In this document: positions 19,376 to 31,338 of the stretch, one piece after another
How positions within the stretch are numbered: position 1 is the first letter of the stretch
How the letters are laid out: each line of letters begins with the position of its first letter
Origin: Symbiodinium natans
Lineage: Eukaryota; Sar; Dinophyceae; Suessiales; Symbiodiniaceae
Direction: 5' to 3'
Length of the DNA: 64,000 nt
Assembly (NCBI GenBank): GCA_905221605.1
Contig: CAJNDS010002408.1
Coordinates: 186,001-250,000, forward strand
Notes under the pieces: model-generated
Database searches by the model: none
Seen by the model: the letters and a program-made list of their open reading frames with translations, nothing else
What the model was told of the DNA's origin: nothing
Made by a program: the position numbers and the translations under genes

Positions 19376-20675
19376 AGGGCGCATTTAAGCCCCATTGCGC
19401 CCCCCGAACCCTGCCGCCTCGCCTCTATGCGGACTCGCCCGGGCTGTTTTTCTTGTTTTACCACTCGAATTCGGGCTGCCTGGCCTATGATTGACGTGCG
19501 TTACGAATGAGCTGGGCCACGCTGCCATCCCGAACCTTGCCAACATCTGCCAACTCTACTGCCCGACTCCTGCAAGTTTCAGAACTTCGGATACAAAATG
19601 ATACAATTTCTTTTCCCAAGGGGAATGCATATGGTCGAAGGTGAATCTTGGCTGCAACAATCACTTCTCAAATCCTTCAGGGTGTCTGCGATCTCCATAG
19701 ATGCGAGTAGGTGGACGAAGATGCAACTCCTCTATACATCTAGTATCCTCCAGTTGAAGCCCGTTGAACGCAGCATTCTGTGTCAGGCTTCTTTGCCTTT
19801 GGAGTCCACACCTTGTAACTGAGTGAGAACCCCGCCCCCCCTGGAATGTGGTGGTTGCGTTGGTTGCCTTCCCGACACCATACCACAAACCTGCTAAAAA
19901 AGCTCCCTGCCATGGTTGGGAAGGTCTTATGGGCGAACGCGTAGATGGGTGGTGGGTGTTACCGGCGTGCATCCTTGCGAGGACTTTGCCGTTGTTTTTG
20001 GAACCCCAACCCACGGCAAAAGCACTTTAAAGAGGGTTTGGAAAAAGGATCTGCTTTTCACCCTGAGGCAGGCGAAAAATGGCTGAGGTAGTTAAAAACA
20101 ATGAAATGTTAAGGGTTTTTTATTGAAGCCTATTCTGCTCGTGGTTCCTCACGTGCATATTTTTCTAACTATCCAAATAATTTCAAAAATTCGCAAGTTC
20201 ACAAACATTTAGCTGGCAAATCCTGGCTATTCAGAACTCCTCGAGATTCCTCGAGAACCCTTTTTAAAATCTAGGGTGGGGGGTGGGGTTTTGAGAGTTG
20301 GCTGGTGATCTAAATTTGAGGAAGCGAAAGTAGGGCAAGTGGGGCAAGTGGGGCAATGGCAATTAGTGGTGGCCGTGGGCGCCGGCAATGAAACAGTGTT
20401 TCGGGGCGAGTTTCCCAGAAGCGCTTCCGCTTCCTGTTACTTAAGTAGCTCCTGCATCAGAAAACAAGCCCTGCATTAATGTGATGACCAGACACGGCTG
20501 AAGATCCCATGTCCCATGTCGCAATCGTATTGATTGCAAGTAAAAGAGGCATGAATTCCTGACGATCAGTCGACTCTTTGCAAGGGCCACAAGCACGGGC
20601 AACAGGAATATATCTAATACATAGCAACACCCAGTGAACGCAGCCACCTGTCTTTCCCGGAAGAAACGTGCTTAC

Positions 20676-20741
20676 CGTTGACGGCATCCCACCGCAGAAA
20701 AGGAACAACAAGACAAATAGAATGAGGCAAACCCTGAGCAT
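20676..20741 (-). CDS. First exon of a secreted or membrane protein gene (signal peptide)
   Basis: ATG at 20741 opens MLRVCLILFVLLFLFCGGMP, a textbook signal peptide: a basic residue, a long hydrophobic core and a small-residue end. After 22 codons the reading meets GTAAGC at 20675, a good GT donor. Downstream exons would lie at lower coordinates; a hydrophobic segment near 20640-20560 (YVLDIFLLPVLVALAKSR) is one candidate. The mature protein is unidentified. Confidence 0.4.
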
Positions 20742-20946
20742 GAGAAGATAGGCCTACTCGCGAAGCTTAACCTACAGCCAGGTGACAAGAAGACAGCGAG
20801 TCACGCAATAAATACTCAATTACGTTTTTTGTCCAGATCTGTATAAACGGCGCTCCAGATCGATGTCAAAATTGCATGGCAAGCCCGCGCTACACTTTGC
20901 GCATCTGATGTCATCAAAAACATGACAACCCGGTCTTGCTCAGGAG

Positions 20947-22036
20947 GATGCTCCATCTGGCAGCACAAATTTTGACTGGAACTCAATCTTGACGAGGTGT
21001 CCTGTCTTCACTTGCGGAATGTGCGGTGTGCAACGTATGGGCAACCACATGCAAGCGCACACTCTGAGCTCAGAGCGCACATGCCGCTCGGCCCCGACCT
21101 ATAAACACGGCACTGTGATTGTTGGGCATTCGAACCCATACCATAGATGGACGAAATCTTGCACCACCTTTTCAGGCAACACCTTTGTCACTTACAGCGC
21201 AGAACAACGCACCCCTTTCACATTGGCAGGTGTTGCCTTCCAGGTGCAGAATTTTGGTTATTGGAACAGGTCAGCGTCGAAGCCTGTTCGACTGGAGCAC
21301 CTGATGCTTTCCAGATCCCTGATCTGCCCCTTGAGTCCCTGGTAGGCCCTCGTAGACTCGTAGACACGAAGGAGCACAGGGCGGAGCATGCCCGGGCAAA
21401 TTGCGCCACCCGTGGACAATCTTGCTCCGCCTTTTTTGTGTCGGCAACCTGTTCATCTCGTGGTGGTCTCCAGGGGCTCAGCAGGTCTGGCACAAGATTG
21501 ACTGAGATTTGCTTGGACTTTGATTTGCATCTGCTGCTAATGACTTGGAACTCCGGGCTTCGGATAAGAGCCTAAATTTGAAGTGCCATTCTTGAGGAAC
21601 TGGCTTGTGCGAAGGTTGTCCGCACTTTCTGAGCCGTGCAATCCTTTGTTCAAGGTCTCTACATGTCTCTACCATGGCGCAACAATAGCCCCAGCGCAGC
21701 CAGGGGAATACTTTGGGAACATTTGGCGCTTCATGACGCGGGCGAGGAATCCCAAGAATCCGCCTTGAGGAAGAATACGAAGAACATGTGCAAAATGAAG
21801 TACGCATTGGAATATACTGCCTCGCATCAGCCAAGCAGATGCAATCGCTCTCATCTGACTGCGATTAACAGTGGCAGGATGACCCCCGGCATAAAAGGTG
21901 CAGTCGGAATGGTGACGACAACAACCTCGAGCATGTGCGGATTGTAGGATTCACTGAAGCCAATACCTGCTGTGGCTTCAACTAGGCTGCAGACAAGTCC
22001 TTTCGTCACAATCATGTGGGCCAGCATGGTGACCAT
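20947..22036 (-). CDS. Candidate polytopic membrane protein gene, unidentified
   Basis: The minus strand carries hydrophobic segments in succession: MLAHMIVTKGLVCSLVEATAG near 22028-21970, then MLEVVVVTIPTAPFMPGVI and LPLLIAV near 21925-21855. MRAIASAWLMRGSIFQCVL and LRILPQGGFLGFLARVMKRQ follow, to about 21720. After a polar segment near 21660-21500 the last piece reads HIPQVKTGHLVKIEFQSKF and ends VLPDGASS with TGA near 20947. One base step separates the LIAV and MRAIAS frames, from a short intron or an indel. The family is not recognised. Confidence 0.33.
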
Positions 22037-22075
22037 GGCTGCGCCAGCCTCTGGGCGTGCAAGGCGTCAACACTA

Positions 22076-22156
22076 GACACGTAGACCCAAACGTAAACCT
22101 AAACCATCCTAAACCCATATCAACCTCTAAACCATTCTAAACCCATAAACCGTAGT
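22076..22156. repeat. Short degenerate telomere-like tract
   Basis: A run of imperfect TAAACC/CCTAAA words. It is much shorter and more diverged than the arrays at 30.6, 50.4 and 62.3 kb. Confidence 0.6.
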
Positions 22157-22491
22157 AGTTGCCCACCCGACAGATTGCCACGGCTGGGCCTTGGGCCCGG
22201 ACCGATTCAGCAAACATCATTGTGCCCACCAACACAAAACCCTGACATCAGGGTTTTGAAAAACGGAGGACAAAACAACGCGTACTCGCTTGGCGTGGCC
22301 ATTCTTGCGTGCTCTATGTGCCATCCTCGAGATTGGTACAAACCACCAGCTCCGGCAGAGTACTGGACAGCTCCTCCAAGTAGCCGCTGGCCTCCGTCGC
22401 AGTAAACTCACAAACTCTTTCTGCTCATGCACGCGGGCGGCTCTTGTGGGGATTCCGTTCGCTTCTGTCATGCTTCACCGTGGGCTTAATC

Positions 22492-22632
22492 CGCCGAGGC
22501 CTCGGGCCGTAGGTGTCTGAGTTGCATACAGCAAGTACCACCTAATCTTCCCCTCCGCTTTGTTTGGATTTTTTGTGGAAGGGGCACCCCCCGAGCTGAC
22601 CGGTGTCCGGGAGCGGATGCTGCATCAGGACC
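22492..22632. repeat. Dispersed repeat, copy 2
   Basis: Shares with 19299-19375 the blocks around GGGCCGTAGGTGTCT and CCGGGAGCGGATG..TGCATCAGGACC. Confidence 0.7.
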
Positions 22633-22759
22633 TTGGGGACGGAACCCACCCTCCCACCCCTACCTTAACCACCTGCCGTCTATCTCTACTCTACCCATTT
22701 TCTGCGCTTGCCCCTCCCCACATCTGTACTACAAAAGCTATTTTCGGGCCTGGACCTCT

Positions 22760-22841
22760 GGACACCCACACACCCGCCCACCCACCCACCCACCCGCCCA
22801 CCCGCCCACCCGCCCACCCCCGACCGCACCTTTCTCTGAGA

Positions 22842-22880
<39 letters not shown>

Positions 22881-22949
22881 TCCTTCCATCCGCTGCACTT
22901 AACCCCGAAGGGGTCGCCCAAATGGGCATGCTCCAGTGGGTCAGTTGGT

Positions 22950-22994
<45 letters not shown>

Positions 22995-24110
22995 ACCATT
23001 TCTTCATGTCCTTATGTCTTATGATGTCTTTCGTCTTTCTTCTTATTTATGTCATTCTTTATTGTTTTCTTTTTTCTTTATGGCTTTCCTATTTTTCTGT
23101 ATTTGAAACTTTGTTTCTCTATTTCTTTCTTTCGTTCGATATTTGTTTTTTTTCTTCTTTGTTTCTTTCTTTCTTTTCTTTCTTTTGTCTTTCTTTCCTT
23201 CTGTTTCTTCTTTCTTTTTTGTTCTTAACTTCTCTCTTCTTTCGAAGGGCTTCGGGGGAAAGCCCCCGGCGCGTGTAGCGCGGCATGGATTTTGGTGATA
23301 GTCCAAAGTGGGCGATCTGCCTTTTCTGTTTTTTCGATATTTCTTTCTCTGCACTTGACCCCTCCCCATCTTTCTCTTCCGTCTCCCTGGCTCTCTCTCT
23401 CCCTCTCTCTCTGTCTCCCTCTCTTCTTCTTCTTCTTCTCACTTTAATGGACCCCGGGTTAGGGGGCCCCCGGCCACGACGGCCAAGCGGTTTGCGGTCC
23501 GGTGAGGGGTCCCTGTCTCCCTCTCTTCTTCTTCTTCTTCTTCTTCTTCTTCTTCTTCTTCTTCTTCTTCTTCTTCTTCTTCTTCTTCTTCTTCTTCTTC
23601 TTCTTCTTCTTCTTCTTCTTCTTCTTGTTCTTCTTCTTATTCTTCTTATTCTTCTTCTACGGGGCTTGAGGAACCCCGGAGGGCCCCCCGCGCACTGGGC
23701 GCGCCCAGGCCGAGTTCGGTCTCGGTGAGACTGTTCAGCTGAGGTCGATGCCCGAGTTGTGTGGATTCTTCCGAGAAGACCCCTCCCCCTTTCCCCAGGC
23801 CCTGAAGAACCGTACGAGTCAAAGCTCCTGCCCCGTGAAGAATCGCTGCCACTCGAAACGGCATCTGTCTGTTGCCCCGCCGGTGAGAATGCGAGAATGC
23901 CGGGTATCTTGCTCTTGCTACACTCTTGACTACTGCAAGAACCTCCTTCCCCGGCTGTTGGCATCGCTTGCTGAGGTACGTGAAAATATGGTTCCCCCTG
24001 CCAAGCTTGTAACGGTTGGGGGCTTTGCCCTGTTGGGGGTGTGTTACTCAGACGCTTGTTCCTAGTCGGGTCTGTATCCCTGCTCTCTCTCTCTCTCTCT
24101 CTCTCGTTCC
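22760..24110. repeat. Microsatellite block: CCCA, TC, T-rich, TTC, TC
   Basis: In order: a CCCA/CCCG tract (about 22765-22818), TC repeats (22844-22878 and 22955-22990), a long T-rich pyrimidine stretch (22990-23240), a TTC array (about 23525-23660) and a TC repeat (24082-24105). Long frames here code only poly-Arg, poly-Leu or Arg-Glu repeats and are artefacts. Between the arrays lie GC-rich islands (23240-23290, 23440-23520, 23655-23720). Confidence 0.9.
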
Positions 24111-25180
24111 CTCCCTCACGCATGCACGAGTGAGTAGGCACGCCAGCCCACAAGCATTGTGGGCCTTACTGAGACGATACGATTCGTGACAGGACTCTTT
24201 GTTCTCTCTGCGCCGCGTTGTGCTCATAGCAGCTCTGCGAGTCTTCCCGCCCCCGGGCTTCGCTGAGATCGGTTGGAAAATGGTGGAATAATCCCCTGGA
24301 AAGATCACTGAGCTCATCCCCACAGCATCCCCACAGCACCGCCCGCACATGATCCCAATCCCAGACGATCCCAGCGACATTCAGCGCTCATCAAACTGCT
24401 TTGTTTCAATCAAAACTGAAGCTGCTTGGATTACTTCAGGTTTGGTCCCCTTGCTGGGCTGCTGAGGTATGCTGAGGTCACTATTCTAAGTTGTTGCTTT
24501 TGCATTCTTTACTTTACTACCAGTAGTAATTAGGTGCCAGCGCTTCCCAAAGATAGTAGATCTATCCGGGGCAATAGCGACGAGAACGCCAACTTGCGAG
24601 TATGTTCTTCTATGATGTTTGTGTGGCCCGTTTGATCCCGCCATGTCAAGCCCCTCTGCTCCCCGAAAGGAATCCTGGGCCGCTGGCCATGTCAAGGCCT
24701 AGCAGCCCCGCAGTTGTAGCAACCACCTTCGTTCACTTCATTCAGTTCAGTGATTGCTCTGAAGCAGGAGCTTGCAATGCGGACGGCGAAATCTTGAGGC
24801 CGAGCACTGCAACGTACCAGTATGGCCTGCACCAAAGAACATGAGGACCACTGGTACCCCTTTGCAAGTCAGGTCACTCCTTACAACAAGAAACATGACT
24901 CAATGACGCGGGGCCCTGGGGCATCTGTAACTTTTTGTAACACTGCTATACTACTATGAACGAACTGCTATGGGTCCGGAAGTACTGCAAATCGGGGTCC
25001 ACCCGTAGAGTGCAAAGCTACGCTTTGCACCTTTATTCATCGACAGCTACGCTTTGCACCTTTATTCATCGACATTCATCAGCGACAGCAGTAGGGCAGT
25101 TGACAACAGCTACCCGCAGTCCCAGCACAGGCTGACCATGCCCACACAAGTTGAGCAAAGACGGACCCCGCGCAATGCCT
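24110..25180. other. No supported gene; one short tandem repeat
   Basis: I see no convincing coding frame on either strand. At 25017-25074 a 29-bp unit containing CTACGCTTTGCACCTTTATT is present twice in tandem. Confidence 0.4.
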
Positions 25181-25189
25181 GCTTCGCAT

Positions 25190-25346
25190 CTTATTGGAGA
25201 AGAAGTCTAGCGGATGGTACACCTCGTCCCCAATGAAGTTAATGGCCGCAAACCACACCTGTCCGTTGTGCTTGACTGCTGCCTGTTCTGGACTGTTCGG
25301 GCTTCCCTCGGACCCCTTGGTCAACAGAGAGTTGCATGTCAGGGTC
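25190..25346 (-). CDS. Candidate exon, unidentified
   Basis: After the acceptor-like CAGTTTTCAG, one minus-strand frame reads TLTCNSLLTKGSEGSP, then NGQVWFAAINFIGDEVYHPL and DFFSNK. It looks like a genuine globular segment. The end of the exon is uncertain. A further minus-strand segment near 25640-25560 (HFNGVPATFGPSVADGVCG) could be an upstream exon. No family recognised. Confidence 0.35.
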
Positions 25347-26484
25347 CTGAAAACTGAGTTGGCCGATAAACAGAAACACTAAACACGTGCATGACCCAAA
25401 GTTGCACGCCATCGAGGCCACCTCTTATCACCTTCTGTTTGATCGCTTTTTTTCACACGGCAGTCGCAGGATTGCAGTGAAAGCATCTGGCATGTCCAAC
25501 TCGGCTAGTACCGTGTCTGAGACAATGAAAACACCTTGCCAAATGATGGTTAAATGGTTAAGCTGGACAGAATGGACATTGAACTACGCCGCACACGCCG
25601 TCAGCGACAGACGGTCCAAAGGTGGCCGGCACGCCATTAAAATGTGCGACGCGGGCCGCAGACACCCGAGTCGACCGTCGACCCGTCAGCCGGCTCCTTT
25701 CTTTCCTTTCTTTCTTGTTTTGTTCAAGCGGGTAGAGGATCGGTCGGCTCCGAGTCGGCTCCGTTTTTTTTCTGCAGGCTTGAGTGTCCAAGCTCTCCCT
25801 TCCCCCTCTGGGGCGCCGGCACGGGCCCAAGTACGTAGTTTCTCTCTTTGTCCCTTGTTACATTCTGCATGGTGTGAACAGTAGTTGCCACACTGGATCG
25901 ATGCCTTACAATGTTTGAAACTCACCTGGGTGGCATCGAACCGATCCCGATGAGGACAAGAATGTACGAGCGGTACCCAATACCATGAATGCAAAGACAA
26001 AGTATCAGCATTTTGCGTGGCTCCTACAGGTCCGCGTGACAGTCACAACTACAAGGACTTTATAGGCACGCGCTCAAGTACTTGCAGCGAGCTTATCTCA
26101 CATCAGGTCGCGATAAATACACAGCACCCCATTGGGGACGCTACATAGCGGGAACTCACATCAGCGGCGGAAATACACATCAGGACACCGCAATCCCCAA
26201 GTAGACGCTGGAATTTAGGGAAACAGACAACATGGGTCAAACTGCCGGATTTTCTGCGGATGCCCGTGTCTTCAGCACGTTTGTTGTAGTGTATTAACTC
26301 TGTTTCAACAGCGAATCAACAGGGAGACGCAAGAACTGAGGGATCCCTAAGTCGATGAAACCTGAACTGCCGGGGGGTTGGTCGAGTTGTCGCCGCGGCG
26401 ATCCGCGGGACCGTGGCCACCCAGCAATCATCCGTTACTTAGCTTGCAAGCCCCGAAGACATGCAGAAGCCTGCACGAGGTCGA

Positions 26485-26779
26485 CTTCGACACGTCAAGA
26501 GATATCCTCTGGGAAATGAAGTTCCCCAATGTGGACACCGATCGATGTGTCTTTTGGGCTGAGTCTATAGGGTTGTAAGCGCTGCACACAAAAGACCATG
26601 TAGATGCTGCGTCAATGACGACGAGGCCAACTTCGACACATCAGGAGATATACTCTGGGGAATGCAGTATAATGCAGTTCCCCAATGTGGACGCCGATCG
26701 ATGACTTCCAGGCAGACTTCGACACGTCAAGAGATCTACATTGGAGAATGCAGTTCGCCAATGTGGACGCCGATCGATG
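26485..26779. repeat. Three dispersed copies of a 63-72 bp module
   Basis: Copies at 26485-26547, 26631-26703 and 26717-26779 share CTTCGACAC.TCA.GAGAT at the start and AATGTGGAC.CCGATCGATG at the end. The middle copy has a small internal duplication. One frame reads FDTSRDILWEMKFPNVDTDR in the first copy and a variant in the third, but the second copy is interrupted. A repeat is more likely than a coding domain. Confidence 0.75.
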
Positions 26780-27074
26780 CGTAAACAAACCGAGCGATGC
26801 GAGAGAAGCGACTACAAGTCGGGGGCTAAAGCTCAATCACGAGGAGGCAACTGCAGCTTGGTTTTGCATGGTAGGCCTAAATCATTGCCCCGGAGGACGT
26901 GCAGCATCCATCTAAACAGGTGCTTGCCTCAGAGCATCTGGTATCATCTCGTATCCCGCCCTCCACGACAGCCCAAACAGAACGATATGAAAGTGGCCGC
27001 TTAAACCCGTTTCAGCCTCCCGCACCAGCGGTGTCACTTACCTACCAGCCTTTACGAAAGGAGTCTGCTCACCA

Positions 27075-27353
27075 TTAAATTCGCTTGTCTTGGGATACGA
27101 AGGTGGATGATGCCCAATGCGCATCTGAAAGGGCTGCGATGGAGATTTGACTTTGCGCGAGCTTTTTGCTGTGGCAATGCTGTGACATGCTCAGTTGAGT
27201 GCACTCGACTGCCAAGTCCAGAGGCGTTAAATGGCCTTGCTGCCTGGTTCCGAAACACTCCTGCACTGCAGATTGCGAATCACTGAAGCTTGGAAGCGGA
27301 CGGCTGCCAACCCCGTCGTGCCATAGGCTGCATAAAAGCAGACCTTGGGCCAC
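27075..27353 (-). CDS. Candidate terminal exon, unidentified
   Basis: The later half of this minus-strand frame reads well (LDLAVECTQLSMSQHCHSKK then AQSQISIAALSDAHWASS) and ends in a stop near 27075. An upstream segment at 27552-27364 may join it. No known family, borders unresolved. Confidence 0.25.
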   Translation of the reverse strand: MAQGLLLCSLWHDGVGSRPLPSFSDSQSAVQECFGTRQQGHLTPLDLAVECTQLSMSQHCHSKKLAQSQISIAALSDAHWASSTFVSQDKRI

Positions 27354-27739
27354 AGGGAGGTGCTCACAAGGAACTCAAGCAACTATAAGCAACTTGCCGA
27401 GCACAATGAGGCCTGGGCCTGAGAGGAAAGCATCCAGAAATTGTGTCCCTCTTCATTAGACTGCATGGCGGCATGCTAGCAGAAATTGCAAACAATGTCC
27501 AAGTTCGTTTAGGCAAAAGGTCGGTAGTGGGGCTTTTGCGGCATGCAAGCAAGATCGCTGCAGCAAACGCAAAGCGCCTACTATGATACCAACTACATTA
27601 TCGGCATCACGAAAACAACCGTCAGTTCATAAAAGCAATGAGCCAGCCCGGCTGCCAAATGACTTGAGCGCACCCCATGTTCTTGAAATGTAGCCTGTTC
27701 TAAACTTGTTAAGAGAGCACTTAACGATTTCAGGTGGCT

Positions 27740-28400
27740 TCAATGCTTGTCTCTGTATTGAAGACGATCCTTGCAGGCTTCGTTTTCACATTTAGCACAG
27801 CAACTGTTTTCGAGCCAAACGCTGAGGAGTTGAACACTCATGCCAATGATGGCCCATTGATTCCACATCAGTCCGTCACTTGCAACACTGGGGCATAGTT
27901 TAGCCATCATAAGGTCAGAATGGGATCCGGGTGTCCTCGGCACGCTGCCAGTACCAGTACCACAGACAAACCACATGCTGTAAAACCACATCATTTGCGA
28001 ATAAAGAAGAAGCAGCTCCAACAATTTCAACATGTATACTAAAGAAGACGTAGCTGTACACGCTCCGGGTGCTGTGAGGTATGTCCATTTCCAAGGATGG
28101 AGCCGCTCAGGACTGGAAGTGCTCCGTAAACTACCAGCGTTCCCGGGGCTGTTCAGGCGCATCCGATGCTGCGAATTACAGATCTTCTGTTTGCGCACAG
28201 GACCCAGGAAGCATGCAGGAAGGACTTGGACATGGGTTTCTTCTCTGTAGTATTCAACTCCCGACATAGAGCTACAGCACTTCGAGTCTGAAGCATTCTG
28301 TGGCGACCTCGTCTTGGAAGCGCACTACTTTGCAACATCCGGAGCCTGGGTACAGCTAGCTGGCATGCTGCATGTGAAATTGTCTGGAGCTGCCTCACCT
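27740..28400 (-). CDS. Candidate multi-exon gene, unidentified
   Basis: The 3' end is the clearest part: WNQWAIIGMSVQLLSVWLEN then CCAKCENEACKDRLQYRDKH and a stop at about 27740. It has a hydrophobic helix followed by a Cys-rich charged tail. Upstream are a hydrophobic stretch (SSLVYMLKLLELLLLYSQMM) and a segment near 28260-28190 with HVQVLPACFLGPVRKQK. Probably a membrane protein. Confidence 0.3.
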
Positions 28401-28648
28401 GGAAACGCAGCAATTCGCGGCATTTGGAGCCAGATATGGACCAGATGTGCCAGTCAGCAGCATTGTAAGTTAGAGGACGGGAAGGGGGAGGTCTAAACCT
28501 AAGCGCCTAAGGGATGTGGGCCTGCTGGATGGGCAATGGGCATGAAAAAACAACGACCTGGAGCTCGGTTGTTTGGAGCTTTAAAGCTTGAAAGATTCGG
28601 GAGCTAGAAAGAAAGCTTCAACATTTTGATGCCATTAACACAAGGGCT

Positions 28649-30018
28649 TCAGACAACATTCTTACAGGATGTGTTAAGTGTGCTGCGGTTTTCAGGGTCC
28701 CTGAAATGATGGGAGAATGAACACTGAAAGCTAGCTGAAATAATCAACCCGTCCAATGTGAACGAAGATGAGGCCTTGAACATGCCACAACAATAAACAA
28801 CAATTTCGACAACGTAGACATTCCGCTGTCTCCGAATAAAAAAGCCCCTATGATCAACGCTGTCTTCGGGAACTACGCGAAGACTCATGATGATACGGTT
28901 TCCAAGTCAAGAGCCCAACATCAGATGACTGGTATCCTTTGCAGGAGCTCTTCTATAGGGTCTTTGAAGCGGGCGGTAACAACAACGTGATTAAGGGCTC
29001 CAAGTTTCGGGATGATGCGGTTGATCTGTGGTGGATTCCTGATGAACGAAGCGAAGACTAAGAGCCCGGGCCCCCTGCCCCACGATCCCCCTATCAAGCC
29101 AGTGAAAGGGAGGACTCTGCGGCCGGTGCACTTTTGACAGCGGGCGAACATCTCTGAGCACAGCAAGCTTCCTGTTCGAGGTGCATCGATCTTCACCCAT
29201 GGACGAAATCTGCTCGTCAGCGCCACGGAGTCCATGAAGATGTTCACGTTCACCACCGCAACCCGCTTTGTCTGGTCCGGAATCGGCTACAGGATCAAGC
29301 GCCGCTCATCTCCTTGTGCAGACGCTGCTGAACTAGCATGAACCAAAGACCGCGATTGATACTTGCCAAAACCAGGGCCTCTTCTGCACCTTTTTGGCAG
29401 CGGCTTCCTGCTGGACTTGAAACAACCTAACCAGATCCCAGCAGAACAGACTTCAACAGCCTTGACGTTGGAGACCGGAAGCTTATCAGAGAAGGTCACA
29501 ACCTGCACGCAGCACACAAGAGCCCCTTAAATCTCACACAACGCTTCGAACGATTCTATCTCAGGCCCATCCCTATGATAAGCTCCAGTTCACATGCAGG
29601 TCCTGATTCTTCAAGAGGTCGAAGGACACTTTTCGCATCTTCTTCTTCTTCTTTCGTCTTCTGATCTCTTCCTTTTCTGGCCTCGGATCTGGCAACTGGC
29701 TTCTAGGCTTCTTGCGGCACTGCGGGTTCAAGGTGCTCTGCTCCTTCACGTTCTCCAAGATGTCGCAAGCATGCTAGATGCATTTGTGCAGATTCATGGC
29801 AATGAAGTTGCATCAGACAGTTTATTGCCGTCTAGGACTGTTACGCTGCTGCGACAACTTCTACGATTGTAATGCTGTAGGTCTTGGTGAAAAGCGGCAT
29901 CGGAATTTTTAAGTGGCTCAACAATCTCGACAAGCAGATGGCTCGAAGAAATCTGTACATGTAAAATTTCGGCATGATGCATGGAACAGAGCTTATGTTC
30001 TACGGCTGCAATCTGCAC
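28649..30018 (-). CDS. Candidate multi-exon gene with a basic NLS-like segment
   Basis: Five successive minus-strand segments read as protein. 30018-29830: AEILHVQISSSHLLVEIVEP and DAAFHQDLQHYNRR. 29758-29580: PRPEKEEIRRRKKKKKMRK, a strong basic stretch. 29510-29300: VVTFSDKLPVSNVKAVEVCS and PLPKRCRRGPGFGKYQSR. 29256-28925: VKIDAPRTGSLLCSEMFARC, then NHVVVTARFKDPIEELLQRI. 28888-28750: MSLRVVPEDSVDHRGFFIRR and NVYVVEIVVYCCG. Order and strand are consistent with one gene. The basic stretch hints at nuclear localisation. No domain was recognised and not all borders are fixed. Confidence 0.38.
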
Positions 30019-30019
30019 G

Positions 30020-30640
30020 CGTGACCGAAGAATGCTGATTGAACAAACTTTTTCGGAACGTCAATAATTACTGCCCTACCCGTGGACTAGGGCTTTTGCC
30101 CCTAGAGCCCAGAACTTCTGAGGCTTGAGCTGCTCGACGACGTTTGAGCCACCATCATGTTGTTGCCGGACCTGTCACACATCTTCAACAAAAAAAGGTG
30201 CTGAAAAAAAGAAAACGTCGCAGTTCGTTCCTTTTTTGGACCCACGTGTCTTAGTCATCCTTTTCCCCGAACAGCGAGTCATTCTAAGGCCAGTTGTGGA
30301 TGCGGTTCCAACGTGGTCGGGCTTAGGTCGGCCCGCGCAGGCGGTTGCGCGGCTCTTGCCTCGGAGCTCGCTTTGGGTTCAATTTCAAATGCCAACCCCC
30401 CTGCCGTGCGCCCTCGTTGCGCACGATCCTCGAGGGGATCTTACTATTTCGGGGTCTAAATTAGGGGTTCCTTTTTTAGGGGTTAGCAGAATACTATGAG
30501 CAGGGTAACAGGCAAATCAGCCAAGCACAACTCAGCAAACAGGAGTGCAAATCAGAAAACACGGCGGTGCAAATCAGAAAACACCAAGGCACGAATCAGA
30601 AACAAAAGTCCGCAAGAAAGGACGCAGTGCTTGTTTCCCT
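30020..30640. other. No supported gene
   Basis: A plus-strand open stretch at 30125-30499 has no motif. Towards 30530-30610 the sequence repeats a GCAAATCAGAAAACA-like word three times before the telomere-like array begins. Confidence 0.35.
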
Positions 30641-30844
30641 AAAAGCCCTAAGCCCTAAACCCAAAAAAGGTAAACCATGAAAACCTCTCAACTTCAAACC
30701 CCGAAAACTCTAAACCCTAAAACCCCCCTAAACCCGAATAAATCCAAGCCGTAAAAAACCCTAAACCCTAAACGCTAAAACCCCTAAACATAGGCGTGTT
30801 TTTTCAACCCATCATGCGAGCATTGTGTATGCAAATGGGCCGGG

Positions 30845-30881
<37 letters not shown>

Positions 30882-31303
30882 CTTAATTCTGTTTCGAACC
30901 CATCATGCGAGCGTTGCGTTTGCAAATGGGAAGGGTGGCAAAAAATCCTATACCCTAAACCCCAAAAAAACCCTAAACCCTAAAAACCCCTAAGCCCTAA
31001 AAACCCCTAAACCCTAAAAAACCCAAAACCCTAAGAACCCTAAACCCTAAAAACCCCTAAACCCTAAAGGCCCTAAGCCCTCACCCTAAGAACCCCTGAG
31101 CCCCAAACCCAATAAAACGTAATCCCGAAAAACCCTTCAACTTCAAACCCCGAAAACTCAAAACCCTACAAACCCCGAAGCCCTAAACCCTAATAAATCC
31201 AAACCGTAAAAATCCCTAAACCCTAAACCCTAAAAATCCCTAAACATAGGCATGTTTTTTCAAACCCATCATGCGAGCATTGTGTTTGCAAACCGGGCTG
31301 CCC

Positions 31304-31338
<35 letters not shown>

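Noticed and set aside
23119-24153. 344-codon minus-strand frame with a very long poly-Arg run, and the matching plus-strand poly-Leu frame
   Set aside because: It is the translation of TTC and TC microsatellites; nothing outside the repeats reads as protein.
28750-29256. Resemblance of a minus-strand candidate to the C-terminal part of KUP-type potassium transporters
   Set aside because: Only a vague hydrophobic pattern matched; no conserved transporter motif could be seen, so no function is proposed.
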